Shown here piece after piece: positions 25,670 through 32,819 of a DNA stretch of 64,000 nucleotides. The stretch is from NCBI GenBank assembly GCA_002346745.1, contig DEAL01000019.1:13154-77153 (forward strand), written 5' to 3'. Source of the DNA: Candidatus Neomicrothrix sp. UBA2983. Its GTDB lineage: Bacteria; Actinomycetota; Acidimicrobiia; Acidimicrobiales; MedAcidi-G1. Below the pieces are notes generated by a model, which saw only the letters and a list, made by a program, of their open reading frames with translations, had not been told where the DNA came from and ran no database searches. The translations under genes were made by a program, and so were the position numbers. Every line of letters starts with the position of its first letter. The stretch's first letter is position 1.

Positions 25670-26577
25670 GCCGAAACCTCCTCGGTCACGGGTACCTGCT
25701 CACGGGCGTCGAGGGCGAGGGCGACGACCGTGCCCCAGAGGGCCGTGGCGCCGATGAGGTGGAGGCCGACAAGCAACTCGGGCACGCCGGTGAAGTACTG
25801 GGTCCAGCCGATGGCGGCCTGAAGGACGACGACGGCGCCGAGGGCCTGCATCCGGCCGTGGAGCCGTTCGCCGGTCGGGTCGCGTCGCACCGTGAGGGCG
25901 AGGCCGGCGACCAGCAGCAGGAAGACGACGACGGTGGTGCCGTGGACCCGGGCGATGTCGGACGGGGTGAACGGCAGGCGGGGGATCGGATCGTCGTGGC
26001 TGCCGGCGTGCGGTCCGGAGCCGGTGACGAGCGTGCCGGTGGCGAGCACCACGACCGAGAAGCCGGCGACGGCGGTGGCCATCGACCGCAGCCGTTCGGA
26101 CGGAGCCGGCGTCGGCGGACGGGCCGCCCGCAGGTGGTCGCCGGCCCGGTGGCGTAGGACCACGGCGTTGCCGACCAGCACCATCGACAGGGCGAAGTGG
26201 CCGAGCACCAGCCAGGGGTTGAGGTGGCTGAGCACCACGATCCCGCCGAGCACGATCTGGGCGAGCACGCCGGCGACCAGTCCCCACGACCAGCGCATCA
26301 GGTCGGCCCGCCGGGGGGTGCGGGCCATCGAGCCCAGCACGGCGGCGATGACGGCCAGCGACACGAGGCCGGTGACGAGCCGGTTGCCGAACTCGATCCA
26401 GCCGTGCAGGTCGGCCTCGGGGACGAACTGGTCCTCCTCGCAGGTGGGCCAGTCGGAGCAGCCGAGGCCGGAGCCGGTGAGGCGCACGGCGCCGCCGGTG
26501 ACGACGATCATCGCCAGCAGGGCGAGGGCCACGCCGCAGATGCGGTGATAGGCGTCCGGCGTGAGGCGAGGTCTCAT
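25666..26577 (-). CDS. ctaA: Haem A synthase (COX15/CtaA)
   Basis: A 303-residue membrane protein with eight predicted helices that oxidises haem O to haem A for the aa3-type oxidase. Haem-ligand histidines occur in HGWIEFGNR, HLNPWLVLGHF, RVHGTTVVVF and GLHLIGA. A cysteine pair lies in the first external loop, GLGCSDWPTC, as in the Bacillus-type enzyme. It is encoded separately from ctaB and the cox operon but only 1 kb away. A five-codon leader ORF ends on its ATG. Confidence 0.92.
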   Translation of the reverse strand: MRPRLTPDAYHRICGVALALLAMIVVTGGAVRLTGSGLGCSDWPTCEEDQFVPEADLHGWIEFGNRLVTGLVSLAVIAAVLGSMARTPRRADLMRWSWGLVAGVLAQIVLGGIVVLSHLNPWLVLGHFALSMVLVGNAVVLRHRAGDHLRAARPPTPAPSERLRSMATAVAGFSVVVLATGTLVTGSGPHAGSHDDPIPRLPFTPSDIARVHGTTVVVFLLLVAGLALTVRRDPTGERLHGRMQALGAVVVLQAAIGWTQYFTGVPELLVGLHLIGATALWGTVVALALDAREQVPVTEEVSA

Positions 26578-26591
26578 GGGCGTCTCCGCAC
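26574..26591 (-). CDS. Putative five-codon leaderless leader peptide of ctaA
   Basis: GTG-CGG-AGA-CGC-CCA-TGA (VRRRP). Its GTG lies seven bases after a TAGCCT hexamer (26599-26604, minus strand), and its TGA overlaps the ctaA ATG as ATGA. It has a run of three arginine codons. The same arrangement is found at serS and the gene at 57701. Coupled translation is inference. Confidence 0.4.
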   Translation of the reverse strand: MRRRP

Positions 26592-26598
26592 GCTCCGA

Positions 26599-26604
26599 AG
26601 GCTA
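26599..26604 (-). promoter_or_regulatory. Probable -10 element of the ctaA operon
   Basis: TAGCCT on the minus strand, seven bases before the leader-ORF GTG. GGAGA between the GTG and the ctaA ATG could serve as a ribosome-binding site. Confidence 0.45.
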
Positions 26605-26643
26605 GGCGGGCGCCCGGGCGGGGCCCACGGCGCCGGGCCTCCA

Positions 26644-26649
26644 TAGGAT
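26644..26649 (+). promoter_or_regulatory. Probable -10 element of the SDR gene (leaderless)
   Basis: TAGGAT, six bases before the ATG at 26656. It is divergent from the ctaA promoter. Confidence 0.55.
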
Positions 26650-26655
26650 CGGCGC

Positions 26656-27483
26656 ATGGAACTCACCGGGAAGGTCGTGGTCGTCACGGGTGGTGCCAGC
26701 GGCATCGGGAGTGCGCTGGCAGAGCGATTCCACGCCGAGGGGGCGCGGGGGATCGTGGTTGCGGACCGCGACGCGGAGGGCGCCGCCGAGGTGGCGGCCG
26801 CCATCGGCGGGACGCCGGTCAACTGCGACGTGGCCGACGAGACGCAGGTCAAGGCGCTGGTCGACGACACGGTCGAGATGCACGACGGACTGGACCTGTT
26901 CGTCTCGAACGCCGGCTACGTCACCCTTGGCGGCCTCGAGGCCCCCAACGAGGAGGTGACGGACATGTTCGACGTGCACGTCATGGCGCACCTCTACGCG
27001 GCCCGCCACGCCATCCCGTACATGGTCGACCAGGGCGGCGGCTGGCTACTCAACACGGCGTCGGCGGCGGGCCTGCTCTCCCAGATCGGGTCGATGGCCT
27101 ACTCGGTTACCAAGCACGCGGCGGTGGCGCTGGCTGAGTGGGTCGCCATCACCTACGGCGACCGGGGCATCGGCGTGTCGGTGCTGTGCCCGCAGGCGGT
27201 GGAGAGCAACATCCGGGCCAATAGCCCGATGGCCGACCGGCTGGGCGACGACCGGGGCATGGGCGCCGCCGGCGTCGACGGGGTGATGTCGGCCGAGGCG
27301 CTGGCGGACGTGGTGGTCGAGGCGCTGGCCGACGAGCGGTTCCACGTCCTCCCGCACCCGGAGGTCGCCGAGTACGTGCGCCGCAAGGGTGACGACGTGG
27401 ATCGCTGGCTGGCCGGCATGCGCCGTTTCCAGCAGCGCCTGTTCTCGGAGGGCGGGACCCCCGCCGACTGGCTCGTCGGTTGA
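26656..27483 (+). CDS. Short-chain dehydrogenase/reductase
   Basis: A 275-residue classical SDR. The cofactor motif TGGASGIG lies at residues 11-18, with NAG in VSNAGYVTLGG, the catalytic Ser region NTASAAGLLSQ and YSVTK (YxxxK). An Asp at the end of beta-2 (VVADRD) favours NAD over NADP. The C-terminal 60 residues (HPEVAEYVRRKGDDVDRWLAGMRRFQQ) are of the type seen in actinobacterial SDRs linked to lipid or steroid metabolism. The substrate is unknown. It lies between two haem A biosynthesis genes without obvious functional connection. Confidence 0.87.
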   Translation: MELTGKVVVVTGGASGIGSALAERFHAEGARGIVVADRDAEGAAEVAAAIGGTPVNCDVADETQVKALVDDTVEMHDGLDLFVSNAGYVTLGGLEAPNEEVTDMFDVHVMAHLYAARHAIPYMVDQGGGWLLNTASAAGLLSQIGSMAYSVTKHAAVALAEWVAITYGDRGIGVSVLCPQAVESNIRANSPMADRLGDDRGMGAAGVDGVMSAEALADVVVEALADERFHVLPHPEVAEYVRRKGDDVDRWLAGMRRFQQRLFSEGGTPADWLVG

Positions 27484-27521
27484 GGCGGGCGCGGCAACGT
27501 CCAGCACCGGCGCGCGGGTCC

Positions 27522-27527
27522 TAGCCT
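27522..27527 (+). promoter_or_regulatory. Probable -10 element of ctaB (leaderless)
   Basis: TAGCCT, seven bases before the ATG at 27535. Confidence 0.55.
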
Positions 27528-27534
27528 GACGGCG

Positions 27535-28434
27535 ATGTACGCGACCCCGCCCACGCCGGCACCTCCGCTCCCGATGCGCGCACGTGTGGCCGGCTATGTC
27601 GCGCTCACCAAGCCGCGCATCATCGAGCTGCTGCTGGTCACGACCGTGCCGACCATGTTCGTCGCCGAGCGGGGCGTCCCGTCGGTGTGGCTGATGGTCG
27701 CCACGGTGCTCGGCGGCACGCTGGCCGCCGGTGGCGCCAACGCCGTCAACATGGTCGTGGACCGCGACATCGACCGGCTCATGGAGCGCACCAAGGACCG
27801 CCCGCTGGTCACCGGCGTGATGACCCCCCGGGCAGCGCTGGTGTTCGCCATCGCCCTCGAGGTCGTGGCGTTCGCCTGGCTGTTCGCAACCGTCAACCTG
27901 CTCAGCGCCGTGCTGGCCGTGTCGGCCACCTTCTTTTACGTGTTCGTGTACACGCTGTGGCTCAAGCGCACGTCGACGCAGAACATCGTCATCGGCGGCG
28001 CCGCCGGCGCCGTCCCGGTGCTGGTCGGCTGGTCGGCGGTCACCAACTCCCTCGACTGGGCGCCGGTGGTCCTCTTCCTCGTCATCTTCTACTGGACGCC
28101 CCCGCACTTCTGGGCCCTCGCCATCAAGTACCGCGACGACTACGCGGCCGCCGAGGTCCCGATGCTCCCCGCCGTGGCCAGCCTCGAGGTCACCGCCGGG
28201 CGGATCCTCCGCTACACCGCCATCCTCGTGGCGCTGACGGTGGTGTTCTGGCGGGTGGCGGAGATGGGCGCCATCTATCTGGTGTCGGCGCTGGTGCTGG
28301 GGGCCGTGTTCGGGGCGTTCGCCCTGGCGGTGCGCCGGGATCCGAGCGAGCGGACCGCCATGCGGCTCTTCTCGTACTCCATCACCTACGTCACCCTCCT
28401 CTTCGGGGCCATCGCGCTCGACGTGGTCGTCTGA
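27535..28434 (+). CDS. ctaB: Protohaem IX farnesyltransferase (haem O synthase)
   Basis: A 299-residue UbiA-family membrane prenyltransferase adding a farnesyl group to haem B, upstream of CtaA. The first Asp-rich motif is NMVVDRDIDRLMERTKDRPL, and the second region is YWTPPHFWALAIKYRDDYAAAEVPMLP. An N-terminal ALTKPRIIELLLVT is typical of the family. About nine transmembrane helices are predicted. Its position directly before the cox operon matches its role. Confidence 0.94.
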   Translation: MYATPPTPAPPLPMRARVAGYVALTKPRIIELLLVTTVPTMFVAERGVPSVWLMVATVLGGTLAAGGANAVNMVVDRDIDRLMERTKDRPLVTGVMTPRAALVFAIALEVVAFAWLFATVNLLSAVLAVSATFFYVFVYTLWLKRTSTQNIVIGGAAGAVPVLVGWSAVTNSLDWAPVVLFLVIFYWTPPHFWALAIKYRDDYAAAEVPMLPAVASLEVTAGRILRYTAILVALTVVFWRVAEMGAIYLVSALVLGAVFGAFALAVRRDPSERTAMRLFSYSITYVTLLFGAIALDVVV

Positions 28435-28545
28435 TCGCGGGCGCCGGAACGGCCGCGAATCCGGGCTGCCGAGGTGCAGGACTGGTGCGATCGGGCGGCT
28501 ATCCTCACGGCGCCGGAAGAGCGTCAGGATCACCGTCGATCCGCC

Positions 28546-28551
28546 TAGCCT
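28546..28551 (+). promoter_or_regulatory. Probable -10 element of the cox operon
   Basis: TAGCCT in the 193-base gap after ctaB, giving an untranslated leader of about 70 bases before the ATG at 28628. A GAGGACG ribosome-binding site precedes the ATG. Confidence 0.4.
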
Positions 28552-28564
28552 CTCGTCGTCCGAC

Positions 28565-28590
28565 CACCCTCGGGCGCGTCGACGAGGGTG
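28565..28590 (+). promoter_or_regulatory. Hairpin in the 5' leader of the cox operon
   Basis: CACCCTCG (28565-28572) and CGAGGGTG (28583-28590) form a perfect 8-base stem with a 10-base loop, about 38 bases before the first gene. It may be an mRNA stability or attenuation element. There is no T-run, so a simple terminator is less likely. Confidence 0.35.
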
Positions 28591-28627
28591 CCGTCCGGAC
28601 CCGCAGGACGATTCAACTTCGAGGACG

Positions 28628-30211
28628 ATGACCGACACCTCCCTGGAGACCGTCGACGCCACCGCACTCGAGCGCGTCGTCACCTCCACCGATGCCAACA
28701 CGCTCGGCCGCTACTGGCTCGGCGCGGGCTCGCTCGCGCTGCTTGCCAGCCTGGTCGCCGGCGTCCTCGTCGCCCTCGAGCGACTCGACCTCTCGGGTGC
28801 CGAGGTCTTCGGTAGCGCCGACGAGGTGTTCCAGTTCTGGTCCGCCCACCGGGTCGGGCTGGTGCTGCTCGCCGTCGTGCCGATCCTCGTCGGCCTCGGC
28901 ACCGCCGTCGCACCCCGCCAGGTCGGCACCGACACGGTCGCCTTCCCCCGCATGGCGGCCTTCTCGTTCTGGACGTGGCTGCTGGGCGCCGGCACCACCA
29001 TCACCGGCTTCCTGATCGACGGCGGCCTCGGCGCCCCCGACGCCGGCAGCCAGCGCCAGGCGGTCGCCCTCACCATGGTCGGCCTGCTCATGGCCATCGT
29101 CGGCCTGCTGGGCGCCACGGTCTCGCTGCTCACCACCATCGTGGCGGGCCGGGTGCCGGGCCTCACGCTGCGGCGTATCCCGCTCTTCAGCTGGACCCTG
29201 CTGGTGTCGGGCACCTTCTGGCTGCTGACTCTGCCGGTGCTGGCCGCCAACACCGTGCTCGCCTACGTCGACCTCCGGGGCCGGCCGGCCGTGCGGTTCG
29301 GTGCCGAGGACGCCATCTGGGAGCAGCTCTCCTGGGCGTTCACGCACCCGCAGGTGTACGCCTTCGCCCTGCCGCTGGTCGGCATCGCCTTCGACGTGGT
29401 CCCGGTGTCGGTGCGCAGCCGCCTCGCCAACCACGACGTCGTCCTCGCCCTGACCGGTGCGCTCGGCGTCCTCGGCTTCGGCGCCTACGCCCAGACCTTC
29501 TTCGACACGCCGGGCACGCCGATCATGCGCGAGGCCATCTACGTGGTCGATGCCTTCGCTGCCGCCGTGGTCGCCCTCGCCCTCGTCGGCGGGCTGGCCG
29601 ACACGCTGCGCCGGGGCGCCGCCAACCTGGGCGGCAGGCCACCCGCCCCGATGGTGCTGTCGGTGCTGTCGATGCTGCTGCTCCTCGGTGCCGGCGTCGC
29701 CGGAGCCCTGCGGGCCGTCGACCCGCTGGACCTGCTCGGCACCTCCGCCACCGGCGCCCAGATGACCCTCACCATCGGCGCCGCCCTCGTCGGCGCCATG
29801 GCCGGCACCCTCTGGTGGGGTGACCGCATCTTCGGCAAGTCGTCGTCGCAGGGCCTCGGCCTGCTGGCCGGCCTCGCCGCCGTCGTCGGCGTGCTGCTGG
29901 TCGGTGCCGCCGACCTGGTCAGCGGCTTCCTGGGCCAAGCCGACTTCACCGGCGCCTCGGTTGCCGCCGCCGGCTCGCCCGACTCCGGCGTCGACGGCCT
30001 CAACGCGGTCGCCCTCGTCGGCGTGGTGCTCGTCCTGGTCGGTGCGCTCGGCTGGTTCGCCAACGGCATCAAGCGCCTCACCGGCGCCCCCGCTCCCGCC
30101 GACCCGTGGGGCGGCCACACCCTCGAGTGGGCCGACGACCCGTCGAGCGTCGAGGTCACCTCCGAGCGTCCGCTGCTGGACGCCCGCCAGACCGAAGGAG
30201 CGTCCGCCTGA
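28628..30211 (+). CDS. Haem-copper oxidase subunit I-like protein lacking most metal ligands
   Basis: A 527-residue, roughly 12-helix membrane protein that aligns over most of its length with the true subunit I encoded at 32819-34825. QVGTDTVAFPRMAAFSFW matches QIGARDVAFPRLNALSFW, and HPQVYAFALPLVGI matches HPEVYILILPSFGI. The helix II His (SAHRVG) and the helix VI His and Tyr (HPQVY) are kept. The CuB His-His pair (WAHHMF in the true subunit) is AYAQTFF here, and the helix X HFHY is replaced by AQMT. The K-channel lysine segment is also lost. It therefore cannot form a normal binuclear centre. It heads the cox operon with a subunit III-like partner. A structural, assembly or electron-transfer role is possible; none is proven. 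Confidence 0.8.
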   Translation: MTDTSLETVDATALERVVTSTDANTLGRYWLGAGSLALLASLVAGVLVALERLDLSGAEVFGSADEVFQFWSAHRVGLVLLAVVPILVGLGTAVAPRQVGTDTVAFPRMAAFSFWTWLLGAGTTITGFLIDGGLGAPDAGSQRQAVALTMVGLLMAIVGLLGATVSLLTTIVAGRVPGLTLRRIPLFSWTLLVSGTFWLLTLPVLAANTVLAYVDLRGRPAVRFGAEDAIWEQLSWAFTHPQVYAFALPLVGIAFDVVPVSVRSRLANHDVVLALTGALGVLGFGAYAQTFFDTPGTPIMREAIYVVDAFAAAVVALALVGGLADTLRRGAANLGGRPPAPMVLSVLSMLLLLGAGVAGALRAVDPLDLLGTSATGAQMTLTIGAALVGAMAGTLWWGDRIFGKSSSQGLGLLAGLAAVVGVLLVGAADLVSGFLGQADFTGASVAAAGSPDSGVDGLNAVALVGVVLVLVGALGWFANGIKRLTGAPAPADPWGGHTLEWADDPSSVEVTSERPLLDARQTEGASA

Positions 30212-30804
30212 TGGCCGCCGGAACCGAGATCGCGCCCAGCGCGGCCCCGCTGGCCCGGCCCCGCACGCTGCTGGTCGGCACCGCGTTCGCCACCGGCGCC
30301 GCCGTCATGTTCTTCGGGGCGCTCTTCGCCCTCTACTTCTCGGTGCGCAACGACACCCTCGCCTGGGGCGCCGAGTGGTTCCCCGAGGGCGCCATCGAGC
30401 TCAAGCCCGGCGGGTCGCTCATGTCGACCTACGCCATGGCCACCATCACGATGATGTGGGCCCACTACGCCAGCCGCAACGAGGACCGCATCCACGGCTA
30501 CCTCGCCCTCGGCCTGACGGCGCTGCTCGGCGTCGCCGCCGTCAACCAGACGGTCTTCTACTTCAACGACATCGGCCTGCCGATCGACCACAGCGTCGCC
30601 ACCACGCTGCTGTACGTCATCGTCGGCGCCCACATGGTCATGACCGGCATCGCCGTCCTCTGGATGGGCCTGGTGCTGCTCCGGGCCTTCGGCGGGCAGG
30701 CCACCGGTCGCCACCAGGACCTCGTGATCTCGGTGTCGATCTTCTGGTACGCAGCCGTGGCCGTCTTCACGGTCATCTGGCTCTTCATCTACGTGGCCAA
30801 GTAG
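30211..30804 (+). CDS. Cytochrome c oxidase subunit III-like protein (divergent)
   Basis: A 197-residue membrane protein with five helices, alignable to the true subunit III at 34818-35417. GAHMVMTGIAVLW is opposite GFHGVHVSLGIVM, and the C terminus is FWYAAVAVFTVIWLFIYVAK opposite YWHFVDVVWIFIFTVIYLV. The conserved Glu of helix I (GSECLLF) and the His of WHFVD are lost. The start ATG shares one base with the preceding stop (TGATG) and has GAAGGAG before it, so it is coupled to the ligand-less subunit I gene and probably forms a complex with its product. Confidence 0.75.
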   Translation: MAAGTEIAPSAAPLARPRTLLVGTAFATGAAVMFFGALFALYFSVRNDTLAWGAEWFPEGAIELKPGGSLMSTYAMATITMMWAHYASRNEDRIHGYLALGLTALLGVAAVNQTVFYFNDIGLPIDHSVATTLLYVIVGAHMVMTGIAVLWMGLVLLRAFGGQATGRHQDLVISVSIFWYAAVAVFTVIWLFIYVAK

Positions 30805-30834
30805 GACACGGGACGCAGGTAGGAACGACGAACG

Positions 30835-31626
30835 ATGCTCACCACCGGCTTCAAGCTCTGGTTCGGGGTCTTCACGGCCGCCGTGGGTGCCGCCGTCTTC
30901 GCCGGGTACACGTCGGGCGGTGACGAGACCGGCCCGCTCAGCCTCGCCTGGAAGGGTGCCGTCGGGAACCACTTCTCCTACGGCCTGTTCGTGACCGCCG
31001 CCGCCGTGGCGCTGGCCCTCGCCATCTTCAGCGTCGCCTTCCGCGACGGCGACGCCGAGGCCGCCGCCGAACTGCTCGGCACCGACGAGGCGCCGCCGGC
31101 GCAGCGTCCGGTGGGCGGCTCGTGGTGGCCGGTGTTCGCCGCCCTCGGCGTGGGCGCCACCGCCGTCGGCGTCGTCGTCCACCCGGCCGTGTTCGTCACC
31201 GGCATCTGCATCGTCGCCGCCGTCGCCGTCGAGTGGACCATGACCAACTGGTCCGAGAAGGTCAGCGGCGACGCCGCCCACAACGCCGCCCAGCGCGAGA
31301 AGCTGGTCCGCCCGGTCGAGATCCCGGTGCTCGGCACCCTCGGCGTCGGCGTCCTGGTGCTGGCCGTCTCCCGGGTGCTGCTGGCCTCGTCGGTCGACGG
31401 CGCCGTGCTCGTCGCCACGGTCGTCGGCGTCGTCATCTTCGGCGGCGCCATCTTCATCAGCCGCAACCCGAGCCTGCCGCGTGGCCTCGTCCAGGGCGTC
31501 CTGCTGCTCGGCTTCCTCGCGGTCATCGTCGCCGGCATCGTCACGGCGGCCACCGGCGAGCGGGAGTTCCACCACAAGGGCGGAGGCGGCCACGCCACCG
31601 AAACGCACGCGGGGGACGGTCACTAG
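30835..31626 (+). CDS. Membrane protein of unknown function in the cox operon
   Basis: A 263-residue protein with about seven predicted transmembrane segments and a His/Gly-rich C-terminal tail (EREFHHKGGGGHATETHAGDGH). I recognise no family. A soluble loop of about 40 residues (NWSEKVSGDAAHNAAQREKLVRPVE) separates the fourth and fifth helices. It lies between the ligand-less subunit I/III pair and ctaC, whose GTG overlaps its stop. It may belong to the oxidase or its assembly; the His-rich tail could bind metal. Function is not known. Confidence 0.7.
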   Translation: MLTTGFKLWFGVFTAAVGAAVFAGYTSGGDETGPLSLAWKGAVGNHFSYGLFVTAAAVALALAIFSVAFRDGDAEAAAELLGTDEAPPAQRPVGGSWWPVFAALGVGATAVGVVVHPAVFVTGICIVAAVAVEWTMTNWSEKVSGDAAHNAAQREKLVRPVEIPVLGTLGVGVLVLAVSRVLLASSVDGAVLVATVVGVVIFGGAIFISRNPSLPRGLVQGVLLLGFLAVIVAGIVTAATGEREFHHKGGGGHATETHAGDGH

Positions 31627-31637
31627 TGGGCAGGGTC

Positions 31638-32819
31638 ATGCAGAGGTTCCTCCGGCCCGCCGGCATGGTCGGCGCGCTGCTGGCACTGGCGGGCTGCGCC
31701 GCCGACGCCGAACTCGACACCCTCACCCCCAAGGGCCCCGACGCCCGGACGATCGACGCCCTGTCCGACCCGGTGTTCCTGGTCGCCGGGGTCGTGTTCA
31801 TCATCATCTTCGGTGGCACTGGCTACCTGTGGTGGCGGTTCCGCGACGACCACAGCGACGAGGAGTACCCGGAGCAGGTCCACGGCAACTTCCGCCTCGA
31901 GATCCTCTGGACCATCATCCCCACGGTCATCCTCGTCGTGATCGGCGTGTTCACGATCATCACCCTTACCGACCTCAACCGCTACGAGGACAACGCCATG
32001 GCGCTGTCGGTCGACGGTGACACCACCACCTGGGAGCCCGAGGTCGTGGTCGTCGGCCAGCAGTGGTGGTGGGAGTACCGCTACTACTTCGGCGGCACCG
32101 AGGGCCTCGACCTCAGTGACGCCCGGCACCTGCCGCCGGCCGACATCGTCACCGCCAACCAGCTGGTGATCCCGGTCGGCCAGGAGATCGAGCTCAAGAT
32201 GTCCAGCCGGGACGTGATCCACAGCCACTGGATCCCGGCGCTCAACGGCAAGCGCGACGTCGTGCCGGGCCGCACCACCTACTGGAAGCTCGAGGCCGAG
32301 GAGCCCGGCGTCTACTTCGGCCAGTGCACCGAGTTCTGCGGCCTGTCGCACTCCCGGATGCGCATGCAGGCCGTGGCACTGTCGCCCGCCGACTTCCAGG
32401 CCTGGGTCGACCAGCAGGTCCAGCCGGCCGCAGAGCCGACCGACCCGGCCGCCATCGCCGGCATGGCCATCTTCGAGTCGCAGTGCGCCCGCTGCCACGT
32501 CATCGACGGCGTCAACGACGAGACCAAGGGCGCCGACCTGATCGCCAACGCGGCGCCGAACCTGACGCACCTGATGAGTCGCACCACCTACGCCGGCGGC
32601 ATCTTCAACCTCTACGAGCCGGACGGCAGCCTCGACCGCACCCAGCTCGAGGCCTGGCTGCGCAACGCCCCGGCCGAGAAGCCCGCCTACGCCGAGGGCC
32701 GCCGGGGCATGCCGGCCATGGGCCTCGGCGAGACCGAGATCGACGACGTCGTGGCCTACCTCGAGACCCTCGGGACCCGCCCGTCCATGGACGTCATCGT
32801 CGCCACGGAGGTCGAGTGA
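31638..32819 (+). CDS. ctaC: Cytochrome c oxidase subunit II with fused cytochrome c domain (caa3 type)
   Basis: About 393 residues. It begins with a lipoprotein signal peptide (lipobox LAGC, Cys at about residue 19), then two transmembrane helices, then the cupredoxin domain with GQQWWWEYRYY and the CuA ligands in DVIHSHW and GQCTEFCGLSHSRM. The C-terminal 110 residues hold a class I cytochrome c with CARCH and a distal Met region (GMPAMG), so electrons pass from quinol-cytochrome c reductase through the fused domain to CuA. A GTG at 31626 overlapping the previous stop is an alternative start; the ATG at 31638 gives a better signal peptide. Confidence 0.93.
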   Translation: MQRFLRPAGMVGALLALAGCAADAELDTLTPKGPDARTIDALSDPVFLVAGVVFIIIFGGTGYLWWRFRDDHSDEEYPEQVHGNFRLEILWTIIPTVILVVIGVFTIITLTDLNRYEDNAMALSVDGDTTTWEPEVVVVGQQWWWEYRYYFGGTEGLDLSDARHLPPADIVTANQLVIPVGQEIELKMSSRDVIHSHWIPALNGKRDVVPGRTTYWKLEAEEPGVYFGQCTEFCGLSHSRMRMQAVALSPADFQAWVDQQVQPAAEPTDPAAIAGMAIFESQCARCHVIDGVNDETKGADLIANAAPNLTHLMSRTTYAGGIFNLYEPDGSLDRTQLEAWLRNAPAEKPAYAEGRRGMPAMGLGETEIDDVVAYLETLGTRPSMDVIVATEVE

